The notes: generated by a model not told the origin, from the sequence alone. Shown: positions 37,684 to 47,110, numbered from the stretch's first letter. The stretch: DNA of 64,000 nucleotides from Motiliproteus sp. MSK22-1 (GCF_001968815.1 NZ_MIEQ01000078.1:1-64000), one strand, 5' to 3'. Made by a program: numbers and translations.

Positions 37684-38241
37684 ATGATTAAGCAAGTGAT
37701 AACTGGTCTGATGATTACAGGGCTGAGCTGCAGCCTGGCGTTGGCCGATGGTCATGGAGGCTATAGTAAGCATCATGGAAAAGGACGTATCGATCATGCA
37801 CGGGTGCTTAATGTTGACCCCATTACAGAAACGCTGACACACAGAGTACCGACAGAGACCTGCTGGACTGAACGTGTCCGCTATGAGGACCGACGTGATC
37901 ATTCTTATACCCCTTCGATCATTGGCGGTATCCTTGGCGCTGCAGTAGGTAACAGTCTTGGCCATAAACGTCATAAGACAAACCGCGCGATAAAAGCGGT
38001 TGCACTAGGTGCGCTGGGTGCATCGATTGGTAACGAAATAAGCAGAAACCACAGTAGAGGTACCAGTGTTTCCTATCGTAATGAGGAACGTTGTGAGGTT
38101 AGCTACGATACCAGTTACGAAGAGCGAGTTGTTGGCTATGATGTGACCTACCGTTACCGAGGCGAGACATATCATACCAAGATGGACTATGATCCCGGTA
38201 ATAAGATTCGTGTTCGGGTTAACGTACGACCGGTCATGTAG
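37684..38241 (+). CDS. Glycine-zipper exported protein
   Basis: This 185-residue protein has a signal peptide (cleavage likely at LALA-DG near residue 21), a histidine-rich short segment, and a glycine-zipper core IIGGILGAAVGNSLGHKR with AVALGALGASIGNEI. A basic/tyrosine-rich C-terminal part holds two paired segments (TCWTERVRYEDR and RCEVSYDTSYEERVVGYDV), whose cysteines could form a disulfide. It belongs to the glycine-zipper 2TM superfamily of envelope proteins. The lipobox cysteine needed for lipidation is not at the cleavage site, so it is likely periplasmic or inserted in the outer membrane. Function is unknown. Confidence 0.82.
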   Translation: MIKQVITGLMITGLSCSLALADGHGGYSKHHGKGRIDHARVLNVDPITETLTHRVPTETCWTERVRYEDRRDHSYTPSIIGGILGAAVGNSLGHKRHKTNRAIKAVALGALGASIGNEISRNHSRGTSVSYRNEERCEVSYDTSYEERVVGYDVTYRYRGETYHTKMDYDPGNKIRVRVNVRPVM

Positions 38242-38341
38242 ACTGATTTATTAGTAGATTGCAGCGTTTTCACTTGGGTAAGGCTGGAATTATTAGTGGT
38301 AAGTCTGGTTCAGGTTCGGTCCTTACGAAAGGTTATGGCAA

Positions 38342-38689
38342 TTGACAAGGCGAGAACGACAGCATCTAACGTTCAGAGGGCGGGCAATATCCCTGCTAAT
38401 ACCCAAGGTAGTGGCAATAATGCTGGGTATTTTGTTATCTCTGTCGGTTAGCGCAGCGCCACTTTCTGCAGCGCAAGCAGCAAAGAAAGCGCAGCACCAG
38501 TACGGTGGTCAGGTTCTCGACATTAAACAGGTCCGCAGTAATAACAGCACCGCTTATCGTATCAAATTACTGCAACCTTCGGGTCGGGTGAAAGTCTTAA
38601 TTATGTCCGCTCAGGGGCGCATTCTATCGACTGAAAAAAAGAGTACAGATAGAAAAAATGCGGCAAAAAGGAAAACATTGAGAAATTAA
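38342..38689 (+). CDS. PepSY-domain exported protein
   Basis: This 115-residue protein has a basic N-terminus, then a hydrophobic segment (VVAIMLGILLSLSVSAAP) and a compact domain: AAQAAKKAQHQYGGQVLDIKQV and YRIKLLQPSGRVKVLIMSAQG. The domain matches the PepSY pattern. A lysine/arginine-rich tail follows. The start codon appears to be TTG at 38342, with AAAGG ten bases before; an internal GTG/ATG near residue 24 would leave a more typical signal peptide. The response regulator gene starts 3 bases after its stop, so the three genes (PepSY protein, regulator, kinase) form one operon. PepSY proteins often modulate such kinases. Confidence 0.82.
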   Translation: MTRRERQHLTFRGRAISLLIPKVVAIMLGILLSLSVSAAPLSAAQAAKKAQHQYGGQVLDIKQVRSNNSTAYRIKLLQPSGRVKVLIMSAQGRILSTEKKSTDRKNAAKRKTLRN

Positions 38690-38692
38690 CCC

Positions 38693-39373
38693 ATGCGTAT
38701 ACTGGTTGTTGAAGATGAAGACTCCCTAAGGGAACAGTTGTGTCGTAGCCTGAAAAATAATCAATATGTTGTTGATGCGGCTGCAGATGGCGAAGAGGGG
38801 CTTTATCTTGCTAATGAGTGGCCTTACGATCTGGCCATTGTAGACCTTGGGCTGCCCAAGTTGAGTGGTCTTGAATTAATCCGACGTCTTCGTAGTGGAT
38901 CTGTTGATTACCCCATATTGATTCTTACGGCCAGAGGAGACTGGCAGGATAAAGTTGAAGGGCTGGAGGCCGGTGCTGACGATTATCTCACCAAACCGTT
39001 CCACATGGAGGAACTTATTGCCCGTATCAATGCGCTACTGCGACGTTCCGCCGGGCATGCCAGTTCACAGTTATCATTCGGCCCCATCGTTCTGGATAGT
39101 GCAGCCAAACAAATCAAACTGGACAATCGGTTATTGGAACTCACTGCCTACGAGTATGCGACTCTTGAGTATCTTATTCACAGGGCTGGCAAAGTTGTAT
39201 CCAAGACTGAGTTGACAGAGCACATCTATGATCAGGACTTTGATCGTGACAGCAATGTTATTGAAGTGTTTATCACTCGCCTTCGTAAAAAACTTGATCC
39301 TGATGGGACACTTAAACCGATAGCCACCGAACGGGGTCGAGGTTATCGTTTTGTGCTGCAGCAGGACGGTTGA
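38693..39373 (+). CDS. OmpR-family response regulator (PhoP/QseB-like)
   Basis: This 226-residue regulator has a receiver domain with phosphoacceptor Asp51 in LAIVDLGLPK, acidic residues in VVEDED and Lys in YLTKPFH. A winged-helix DNA-binding domain follows, with LTAYEYATLEYLIHRAGKVV and NVIEVFITRLRKKLDP. It overlaps no gene but is only 3 bases from the PepSY gene and 3 bases from the kinase gene. It should receive phosphate from that kinase. The combination with a PhoQ-like kinase suggests an envelope or cation-stress system, though no target gene can be identified. Confidence 0.93.
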   Translation: MRILVVEDEDSLREQLCRSLKNNQYVVDAAADGEEGLYLANEWPYDLAIVDLGLPKLSGLELIRRLRSGSVDYPILILTARGDWQDKVEGLEAGADDYLTKPFHMEELIARINALLRRSAGHASSQLSFGPIVLDSAAKQIKLDNRLLELTAYEYATLEYLIHRAGKVVSKTELTEHIYDQDFDRDSNVIEVFITRLRKKLDPDGTLKPIATERGRGYRFVLQQDG

Positions 39374-39376
39374 GCA

Positions 39377-40789
39377 TTGGTGTTTAGCAAGCCTCTCGCT
39401 GGTGTTATTGCCAAATTTTTCTACCCCCGGTCGCTGTCAGGGCGGCTACGATTTGCTTCCTGTTTATTGTTGCCGATGATCCTGGGCATTACGGCATTAA
39501 TTTTAGAGCAGGCCTTTAGTCAGAGTCTGGAGGCCGCCACTAAAGAACGGTTAAGGTTACAGACCTACGTTCTGCTCGGAGCGGCTGAAGCAGGTGGGGG
39601 GGAGCTTTGGATGCCTTCTGCATTACAAGAGCCTCGTTTTAGCCAGCCTGGATCTGATTTATATGGCTTGGTAAGTGATGCTGATGGCAGACTTTTATGG
39701 CGCTCTCCCTCAACCCTTGGAAGTGATCTCAATTTCAGCCTCAGGTTAAAAAATGTCGATAAGCCGCAGTTTGGCCGCAATAGTGAAGGATTATTTTACT
39801 TCAGTTATCCGGTGGTTTGGGAAACCGAAGATGGTCGTGAAACCCCTTTCTTATTTACTTCAATGGAAGTTCCTACCTCTTACGAAGCAGAGCTGGGCAG
39901 CTTTCGGGTTCATTTGTGGGGCGGGCTGTCACTACTGGCACTTTTGTTATTGCTTGCACAGGGGCTTATTCTCCGTTGGGGATTGAATCCCCTGATGAAT
40001 ATGGCAGAGGATTTAAAAGCAATTGAGCAGGGAGAAAGTGACAAGCTCCAGGGCCGTTACCCAAAAGAAGTTGCGCCCATCACTGCCAACCTGAATCTAC
40101 TGTTAGAGGGCGAGAGGCGACAGCGGGAACGTTACCGAAATACCCTGGCAGACCTGGCTCACAGCCTGAAAACGCCTTTAGCGGTTATCCGAAACATTGC
40201 TAATGGGTACGACTGTCAGGAAGTGGATAAAGATGTGAATAAAGAATTGGCTGATTGTCGGCGGCCTCGTCAGAGCATTGCTGAGCAGATTGATCGAATG
40301 GATCAAATAATCAGCCATCAATTAGGCAGAGCGACCGCGACTCCTGCGCATAATTTGCTGAAACCTATTGCTATTAAGCCTGCCGCTGAACGGATTGGGC
40401 ATGCATTGGAAAAAATCTATCGAGAGACATTTCAGTCCTTTGCAGTGATCGGACCAGATTTAGCTTTTAAGGGAGATGAGCGGGATCTGATGGAAATATT
40501 GGGTAACCTGATAGATAACGCTTTTAAATATGGGGGTGGCGAGGTAAAGGTGATATTGGCAGAAACAGAGGCCGATCTGATTATTCGGGTGGAAGATAAT
40601 GGTGCTGGGGTTTCAGCGGATCTTCATCAAGCCATTATGCAGCGCGGTATGCGTGCAGACTCTCAGCAGCAGGGGCAAGGGATCGGTCTTTCGGTGGTCA
40701 GGGATATTCTGGCAGGCTATGAGGGCAAGCTGGATCTGAACTCAAGCGCTATGGGTGGCGCAGCCTTTAGGCTAAGGCTTCCCAAGTAG
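39377..40789 (+). CDS. Sensor histidine kinase, PhoQ-like
   Basis: This 470-residue kinase has a first membrane helix at about residues 29-49, a periplasmic sensor (about 50-175) and a second helix near 183-202. A HAMP-like linker precedes an H-box LADLAHSLKTPLAVI with the phosphorylated His at about 265. The ATPase core has NLIDNAFKYG (N box), VEDNGAGV (G1) and GQGIGLSVV (G2). The start is TTG or GTG at 39377/39380, right after the regulator stop, with AGGACGG as binding site. The overall shape is that of PhoQ, but ligand residues of PhoQ (acidic cluster for Mg) are not clear, so the signal is unknown. Confidence 0.9.
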   Translation: MVFSKPLAGVIAKFFYPRSLSGRLRFASCLLLPMILGITALILEQAFSQSLEAATKERLRLQTYVLLGAAEAGGGELWMPSALQEPRFSQPGSDLYGLVSDADGRLLWRSPSTLGSDLNFSLRLKNVDKPQFGRNSEGLFYFSYPVVWETEDGRETPFLFTSMEVPTSYEAELGSFRVHLWGGLSLLALLLLLAQGLILRWGLNPLMNMAEDLKAIEQGESDKLQGRYPKEVAPITANLNLLLEGERRQRERYRNTLADLAHSLKTPLAVIRNIANGYDCQEVDKDVNKELADCRRPRQSIAEQIDRMDQIISHQLGRATATPAHNLLKPIAIKPAAERIGHALEKIYRETFQSFAVIGPDLAFKGDERDLMEILGNLIDNAFKYGGGEVKVILAETEADLIIRVEDNGAGVSADLHQAIMQRGMRADSQQQGQGIGLSVVRDILAGYEGKLDLNSSAMGGAAFRLRLPK

Positions 40790-40967
40790 CTAATCTGCAA
40801 TTAGGTTGAAGTCGGTATTACTGTCCTCTTGCGGGTCAATTTCTTGACCCTGTCTTTCCTTTTCCGGCCTTGAACAACGGAACTAGCCAATCAAACAAAT
40901 ATCTGAATAACTGCCATAATAGTTGATTAAGTATGTGTCTTAAAGTTACAGATTTTGAGGTAACTCG

Positions 40968-42296
40968 ATGCTTTTTCATAGCGCTTTACCGCTTTTGCTT
41001 CTGTGCTTCAGAATTTCTCAGCAGCTTAATCGAAAACTTTTTTTTCAGCCTGGGGGTGGGTTAACCAAAAGGACTCTTGAGAGTTTTTTTGGATTACTGT
41101 TAATCCTGATTTGTGGCACTGCCGCTGCCCAGACAGAGCTTCGTCCACTGCAGTTTGGAATGTCTACTGCACTCAGTGGTCCAGCAGCGGAGTTGGGCGT
41201 CAATATGCGTGATGGTTTGCTGATTGCCTTTGATCGGAGTAATCGTACAGGAGGTATTCGGGGGCGTGAATTGCGACTGAGAGTGCTGGATGATGCTTAT
41301 GAACCTAAACAGACCGTCCAGAACCTAAAACAACTGGTCGTTGACCCCAGAATTCTTGCCATTGTCGGCAATGTGGGAACCCCGACAGCGATTGCAGCCT
41401 TACCAATCATTCGTCAGCATCAGATTCTGTTTTTTGCCCCCTTTACCGGAGCAGGTGCTTTGCGACGCAGTCCGCCCGAGCGTTATGTCATTAATTTCCG
41501 TGCCAGCTACGCTGAGGAAACAGCCGCTATGGTGGATGCGTTAATAGAGGTTGGTGGGCTTGAGCCTCAGCAGATTGCCTTTTTTACTCAACGGGATGGT
41601 TATGGTGATGCCGGTTTTTATGGCGGTATTGAAGCCCTCCGACGGCATGGATTAGAGAATGAACTTGAGGTACAGCATGTTCGTTATGAGCGTAATACCC
41701 TGGCAGTCGAAAATGCTTTGGCAGATTTGCTCTACTCGGAATCTCTACCAAAGGCGATTATTATTGTTGGCGCTTACACTCCTGTCGCTAAGTTTATCCG
41801 TTTAGCGCGAGATTCAGATGTAGATGCGCTAATGCTCAATGTCTCTTTTGTCGGCAGTCAGCCACTGTTTGACGCGTTAAAAGAGCCTGCCGGTAATATT
41901 CTGGTGACCCAGGTTGTTCCGCACCACAATAATAAGGGGCTGCCCGTTGTGGCTGAGTATCTGGAGGACGTGGTTCAATATGACAGATCTCTCAAGCCGT
42001 CATTTGGTAGCCTGGAAGGTTATCTTGCTGGACGTGTGCTGATTCGGGCGTTAAGCAGTCTACAGGAGGATCCTGATCGGATTAACCTGATCGATGCGTT
42101 AGAGAGCCTGGGTCGGTTTGATGTGGGGCTCAACTATCAGTTGGAGTTAAGTCCCGAAGAGCATCAGGCTAGTCACCGAGTCTGGCCGACTGTTCTCACT
42201 GAGCAAGGCGTCAGTCATTTTGAATGGACCGACATTGGACGACTGCTTGGTGGCAACAGCAGCGATAACAGCAACAACAGTGGTTCTCGTGAGTGA
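40968..42296 (+). CDS. Periplasmic substrate-binding protein (Peripla_BP_6 / LivJ-type)
   Basis: This 442-residue protein has a long N-terminal region with a second hydrophobic segment (SFFGLLLILICGTAAAQ) that looks like the true signal peptide. The binding fold begins at LRPLQFGMSTALSGPAAELG, with YEPKQTVQNLKQLV, ILAIVGNVGTPTA and YGDAGFYGG. The fold is that of branched-chain amino acid and amide binding proteins. No ABC permease or ATPase genes are nearby. Instead the stop codon overlaps the start of a PAS-GGDEF-EAL gene, so it most likely acts as a ligand receptor for that c-di-GMP enzyme. The ATG at 40968 has GAGGT 6 bases upstream, and no start codon lies nearer to the signal peptide. 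Confidence 0.88.
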   Translation: MLFHSALPLLLLCFRISQQLNRKLFFQPGGGLTKRTLESFFGLLLILICGTAAAQTELRPLQFGMSTALSGPAAELGVNMRDGLLIAFDRSNRTGGIRGRELRLRVLDDAYEPKQTVQNLKQLVVDPRILAIVGNVGTPTAIAALPIIRQHQILFFAPFTGAGALRRSPPERYVINFRASYAEETAAMVDALIEVGGLEPQQIAFFTQRDGYGDAGFYGGIEALRRHGLENELEVQHVRYERNTLAVENALADLLYSESLPKAIIIVGAYTPVAKFIRLARDSDVDALMLNVSFVGSQPLFDALKEPAGNILVTQVVPHHNNKGLPVVAEYLEDVVQYDRSLKPSFGSLEGYLAGRVLIRALSSLQEDPDRINLIDALESLGRFDVGLNYQLELSPEEHQASHRVWPTVLTEQGVSHFEWTDIGRLLGGNSSDNSNNSGSRE

Positions 42297-45200
42297 TGGT
42301 TTTTCTCCCCAGCAATTAACCAGGCTCTTGTGGGCATTGGTCCTCTTAGGCCTTCTCTGCAGTGGGGCCATTGCGGCCTATGTTGGTTGGAGCCTGGCTG
42401 TTGTGGCAGATAGAAATGCCGCCAGTCGATCAACGCACCAGCAGATTCAGTTAAATTTAGAGCAGCTCCACCGATTAACTGCGGAAGCGCTTACTGTCAA
42501 CCAAAGGCTGGTTCTCACGGACGGAGAACAGGGATCGTTACAGCTTAATCCTGCGTTAGACGCCTTGGAAGCAGCGATTGCAACCATGGATCAGGCATTT
42601 TCCGAAGCCGAGATGGCCTCAGCACTGGGGATTTTTGACAATCGGGTCAGTGAGATGAAAATCATCTGGAAAGAGACTCTGGCCTGGTATGATCAATTCC
42701 GTCCGGTTGCAATAGATATGGGCCAGGAACAGAGTCTGGGTGATGTCCGAACGGCTCTGAACCATCTTCGAGTATCAATTGAGAGCTTGGAAGGACAGCA
42801 TAACTTACATAATGCCAGGTTGTTTCGGCAGTGGAAAACAGCGGAGGGAGAGGAGTTTATTAATCTTGCCCGGCAAATACGCCGGGAGAAAACCTTACTT
42901 TGGCCAAGATCTATTCAGGCTGCGAAAAGGGAAACAGCAGAACTTGCCCGTTTGGTTGAAATACTCGCTGCGGAGCAAGATCTGGCTGCATTGGCAGATA
43001 TTAAAGACAATCAGTTTAAGCCTTCCATTGATCGACTCACTCGCCAGCTGGCAACACTTCAGAAGCACTTTTCTATCGCTCAAGCTTTGCCTTTACCCGA
43101 TCTGTTTCCTGTTTTAGTGGCATTGTTTGGTGAAGAATATCGTCCCGATCCGGCCCATCAGACAATTGTGGTAGGTCGTACCGGGCTTTTTCGACAGCGG
43201 CAGACTTACCTGCTACTGGAGCAAACCCGAGAACAGCTGATTCTCGAAGTTGAGCAACTAATTACCGGAAATCAGCAGACACTTCAGACCATTAACCGTT
43301 TAGCAGCAACCCGGTTGGCTGCCAGTTCTCAGCAGACAGAAGCTCGACTGGCGGCCACGCTCATTCGGATGGTGCTTTCCGTTATTGCGCTCGCAGTACT
43401 TTTTCTACTACTGGGAGTCTTGATTTCCCATTATATTCGCCGCCAATTCAGCCTCCTTTCGAAGTTACAGGAGGATAATGAGTTGATACTTAACTCTGCT
43501 GGTGAGGGAGTGATAGGTGTTACAGCAGGTGGTGAGTTGCGTTTTGTTAATCCGGCAGCAGGAGCCATCCTGGGGATGCCTGCAAAGACCATGATTGGCC
43601 AGTCACTCAGAAAAGTTTGGAATGTTGATGGTCCTAATGGCAATTTGGATGCGCTATTGTCCGGTAGTGGCGATGTTATCGTAGATCAGCAGGCTCATCT
43701 GACTAAGCCTGATGGTCGTGTCTTTGCCGTTGAGTATTCTGCAATGCCCATGACCCGCGAGGGGCGTCAAGAAGGGGCGGTGATTACTTTTCGGGATATC
43801 AGCGAAGCCGAAAGTACCAAGGCAGCTTTGTTGGAATCTGAGCAAAAATTCCGTGATCTGGCTGAAAAGTCTCTGGTTGGGGTCTACATTGTCCAAAACG
43901 GACTCTATATCTACGTCAACCCGCGTTTTGCCAGTATCTTCGGTTATACCTCGGAAGAGATCCAAGCGCAGCTGGGTCCCTACCATCTTGCCCATCATGA
44001 TGATCTTTACCTGGTTACGCGAAATATCGAAAAGTGTATGTCTGTATTAGCCGAAAGCATCGACTTCAATTTTCGGGGAATTAAAAAAGATGGCTCCCTG
44101 ATCTATGTGGAAATGTTAGGTGCCATCACTCAGTACGATGGAAAGCCCGCCATTATTGGTACTCTGATGGATGTTACAGAGCGGACCCTTGCTGAAGCCC
44201 AGTTACAGCATCAAGCCTATCATGATCCGTTGACAGGCTTGCCCAACCGATTGCTGGGTAATGACCGTTTGGAGCATGCGTTATCGAAAGCTGCTCGTTT
44301 AGGTCAGCGAGTTGCGGTGATGTTTCTGGATCTGGACCACTTCAAGCATGTTAATGACAGCCTTGGTCACTCCATGGGGGATGCCCTGCTGGTTACGATC
44401 GCGGATCGTCTGAGCAGCTCAGTTCGTCAAGCAGATACGGTGGCGCGTCTGGGGGGCGATGAATTTATGATTATTCTTGAATCGATTGATAGTTTAGAAG
44501 TGCCTGTAATACTGGTTAAGAGCATTCAGGCTGTTCTGGCAAAGCCTGTTAAGGTCTCCAACCAGGAGCTCTTTGTAACCACCAGTATTGGTATCAGTAT
44601 CTATCCCGACCACGGCGATAATGCTGACAAATTGATCAGGAATGCTGATGCAGCAATGTATCAGGCAAAGCGTAAAGGGCGCTCCACCTACGCGTTTTAT
44701 ACGGCTGAACTGACGTTGACATCGGTAGAGTGGCTGGATCTTGAATCGGCGTTACGCCGAGCACTGGTGCAGAAGGAATTATCTCTGGAATACCAACCGC
44801 AATTTGATTTGAATACAGGCGCTCTTGTCGGCGCAGAAGTTTTACTGAGATGGAATCATTCCGAGAGGGGGCTTATTTCCCCTGTTAAGTTCATTCCGCT
44901 GGCTGAGGAAACAGATCTGATTCAAAAAATTGGTGACTGGGTTCTGGATCAGGTTTGCATGCAGGTGCGTGTATGGAAGCAACAAGGATATCGACCTCCC
45001 CGGATCGCCGTTAATGTCTCCAGTGTTCAAATTCTCAGGGGAGATTTGTTGGCATCAGTTAATCGATCATTGGCAGAAAACAGTTTGGCTGCAACCGCTT
45101 TAGAGCTGGAAATCACGGAAAATTGCATTATGGAGCATACCGAGAAGAGTATTCGGATCCTCCAGGCACTGCGAGATCGAGGGATCAGTTTAGCTATTGA

Positions 45201-45510
45201 TGATTTTGGAACGGGATATTCCTCTCTGGCTTATCTTAAACAATTACCGATCAATAAGTTGAAAATAGACCGTACTCTTATCGCAGATGCTAACCATAAC
45301 CGCCGTGACGAGGCGATTGCCAAAGCGGTTATTATGCTTGGGCAATTGCTGGATCTGGATGTTGTAGCGGAAGGAATAGAAAACGAAGAGCAACATCAGT
45401 TTGTTCGTCGCAGTGGCTGTGGTATTGGTCAGGGATTTTTACTTGGGCGACCGGTACCGCCGGAGATACTGACTTCCTTGTTGACCTTCGAGCCCAATGT
45501 TAAGGAATAA
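42289..45510 (+). CDS. Membrane PAS-PAS-GGDEF-EAL protein
   Basis: About 1,073 residues. A first membrane helix near residue 12 precedes a large helical periplasmic domain (to about 360) and a second helix LIRMVLSVIALAVLFLLLG. Two PAS domains (from about 395 and 515) lead to GGDEF (RLGGDEF near 722) and EAL (from about 840). The cyclase motif is intact. The EAL triad reads EVL (VGAEVLLRW) with the catalytic Glu kept, and VNVSS, LEITENC, DDFGTGYSS and LKIDRTL are present, so phosphodiesterase activity is possible. The start is taken as GTG 42289, which overlaps the stop of the upstream binding-protein gene. An ATG at 42220 is in frame and would add 23 residues inside that gene. Confidence 0.88.
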   Translation: MSDGFSPQQLTRLLWALVLLGLLCSGAIAAYVGWSLAVVADRNAASRSTHQQIQLNLEQLHRLTAEALTVNQRLVLTDGEQGSLQLNPALDALEAAIATMDQAFSEAEMASALGIFDNRVSEMKIIWKETLAWYDQFRPVAIDMGQEQSLGDVRTALNHLRVSIESLEGQHNLHNARLFRQWKTAEGEEFINLARQIRREKTLLWPRSIQAAKRETAELARLVEILAAEQDLAALADIKDNQFKPSIDRLTRQLATLQKHFSIAQALPLPDLFPVLVALFGEEYRPDPAHQTIVVGRTGLFRQRQTYLLLEQTREQLILEVEQLITGNQQTLQTINRLAATRLAASSQQTEARLAATLIRMVLSVIALAVLFLLLGVLISHYIRRQFSLLSKLQEDNELILNSAGEGVIGVTAGGELRFVNPAAGAILGMPAKTMIGQSLRKVWNVDGPNGNLDALLSGSGDVIVDQQAHLTKPDGRVFAVEYSAMPMTREGRQEGAVITFRDISEAESTKAALLESEQKFRDLAEKSLVGVYIVQNGLYIYVNPRFASIFGYTSEEIQAQLGPYHLAHHDDLYLVTRNIEKCMSVLAESIDFNFRGIKKDGSLIYVEMLGAITQYDGKPAIIGTLMDVTERTLAEAQLQHQAYHDPLTGLPNRLLGNDRLEHALSKAARLGQRVAVMFLDLDHFKHVNDSLGHSMGDALLVTIADRLSSSVRQADTVARLGGDEFMIILESIDSLEVPVILVKSIQAVLAKPVKVSNQELFVTTSIGISIYPDHGDNADKLIRNADAAMYQAKRKGRSTYAFYTAELTLTSVEWLDLESALRRALVQKELSLEYQPQFDLNTGALVGAEVLLRWNHSERGLISPVKFIPLAEETDLIQKIGDWVLDQVCMQVRVWKQQGYRPPRIAVNVSSVQILRGDLLASVNRSLAENSLAATALELEITENCIMEHTEKSIRILQALRDRGISLAIDDFGTGYSSLAYLKQLPINKLKIDRTLIADANHNRRDEAIAKAVIMLGQLLDLDVVAEGIENEEQHQFVRRSGCGIGQGFLLGRPVPPEILTSLLTFEPNVKE

Positions 45511-45540
45511 CCCTCTACTCTTTTCAACGCTCCAGCAGAG

Positions 45541-45583
45541 TTATCAGGCTGTTCGAGCCTGATAACGGCCTGTTTTGTTTTTT
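45541..45583 (+). terminator. Hairpin between the GGDEF gene and argA
   Basis: A perfect 10-bp stem TTATCAGGCT/AGCCTGATAA with a 5-base loop lies 30 bases past the GGDEF-EAL stop. It is followed by an interrupted T-rich run. It fits a terminator for convergent transcripts, weaker on the plus strand because the T run does not start at once. Confidence 0.6.
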
Positions 45584-45605
45584 AATATTTTTTTGCTGCT
45601 TCTTC

Positions 45606-46997
45606 TTATAGCTGTTTCGTAAATACCTTGGAGTTTCGCTGAAGGTTGTAAAGCGATTGCTTTTCTGCCGGTAAGGACTGGATATCGGCTTCGATAAAGC
45701 CCCGTTCCTGGAACCAATGAGCGGTGCGGGTCGTCAGCACAAACAACTTATTTATCCGTTGTTGCTGAGCTGATTTTTGCAACGCTTCGAGTAATTGATC
45801 CCCTCTATTTCCGCCTCGATAATCAGGATCGACTGCCACACAAGCCAATTCAGCAGAACCGTCATCAAAGCAGTACAGTGCGGCGCAGCCAATAATGGCC
45901 CCATCACGCTCGACCACGGTAAAGCGATGAATTTCTTGTTCCAGTCGCTCTCTGGAACGCCTGACCAGAGCTCCCGCATTTTCAAGCGGTTGTATCAGCT
46001 CCAGGATTCCCCCGACGTCTTCGATACAGGCTTGACGCACTTGTTCGTAGCTTTCCTGAACAACCATCGTCCCGGAGCCTTCTCGGGTAAAGAGTTCAAT
46101 CAGCAAGGCACCGTCCTGCAAATAGCTGATCAGGTGACCTCTTTCGACGCCACCCCGGCAGGCTATTGTGATCGCGGTTAACTGCCGGGAGAGTTCCGTA
46201 TGTGGACTTTCGCTGTCTTCAAGATTGTCCAGATAGTGATTGAGTAAACGTTCAGCGGCTTTGGTCAGTAATTCAGAATGACGTTCACCCTGCTGATTTG
46301 TAATCCCGTTACTGGCTCCATAACAGATCAGTTTATCGGCTTCCAGGGTGATTGATACCTGGGCTGCGACATCTTCTGCGGCCAGATTAAATACTTCCCC
46401 AGTGGGTGAATAACCGAGGTTGGAGATTAACACGATTGCGCCGTCATTTAACTGTCGTTGAATTGCGCTCCTGTCAACTCGTCTGACTTCTCCGGTGTGA
46501 CAGTAGTCGACACCATCAACAACGCCTATGGGCTTGCCAGAGACAAAGTTTCCACCACAAACTCTTAAGCGGGCTCCCTGCATTGGAGAGTTAGCCACAC
46601 CCATTGATAGTTTGGCTTCAATCTCTGTCCGGAGGCTGCCGACAGCCTCTTTGACACAGACCAAAGCGGCTGCATCCGTGACCCTTAGGTGGTGGTGCAA
46701 ACGAGTGGTTAGTTGTTTTTCCTGGAGTCTGGCAGCAATCTGTGGTCGAGCACCATGGACAATCACCAGGCGTACACCGAGGCTATTGAGCAGGGCGATA
46801 TCATGAACAATATTGCTGAAGTTTTCTGACTCCAGAGCCTCACCATCCAGCATCAGTACAAAGGTTTTACCTCGATGGGCATTGATATAGGGTGATGAAT
46901 GGCGAAAGAAATCGACGTATTCCTGATTCAGTGTCGCCTGTTGCTGATCTTGATTCGATCTATTGTCTTGTGGCTTATTTTTAATAGTCTGGTTCAT
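45606..46997 (-). CDS. argA: Amino-acid N-acetyltransferase (N-acetylglutamate synthase)
   Basis: This 463-residue protein makes N-acetylglutamate, the first step of arginine synthesis. The N-terminal amino-acid-kinase-like domain (from about residue 30: FVLMLDGEALESENF, VRLVIVHGARPQI) mediates arginine feedback. A C-terminal GNAT domain follows, with YCFDDGSAELACVAVDPDYRGGNRGD. The first 24 residues are a polar, glutamine-rich extension (NKPQDNRSNQDQQQATLNQ) that most ArgAs lack. The gene starts 114 bases downstream of the argE stop on the same strand, so both arginine genes may share a promoter. Confidence 0.94.
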   Translation of the reverse strand: MNQTIKNKPQDNRSNQDQQQATLNQEYVDFFRHSSPYINAHRGKTFVLMLDGEALESENFSNIVHDIALLNSLGVRLVIVHGARPQIAARLQEKQLTTRLHHHLRVTDAAALVCVKEAVGSLRTEIEAKLSMGVANSPMQGARLRVCGGNFVSGKPIGVVDGVDYCHTGEVRRVDRSAIQRQLNDGAIVLISNLGYSPTGEVFNLAAEDVAAQVSITLEADKLICYGASNGITNQQGERHSELLTKAAERLLNHYLDNLEDSESPHTELSRQLTAITIACRGGVERGHLISYLQDGALLIELFTREGSGTMVVQESYEQVRQACIEDVGGILELIQPLENAGALVRRSRERLEQEIHRFTVVERDGAIIGCAALYCFDDGSAELACVAVDPDYRGGNRGDQLLEALQKSAQQQRINKLFVLTTRTAHWFQERGFIEADIQSLPAEKQSLYNLQRNSKVFTKQL

Positions 46998-47110
46998 CTT
47001 GCTCTAGACTCCGTTCTTCTTCAGACCAGAGTATCTTTGCTGTTATTAATTAAAATAATTGTGCTCACTCAATATAACAGTAGGACTCGTTTATGACGAT
47101 AAAATGGTGG

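Noticed and set aside
40968-42296. The binding protein as part of an ABC importer
   Set aside because: No permease or ATPase gene is next to it, and its stop overlaps a c-di-GMP gene start.
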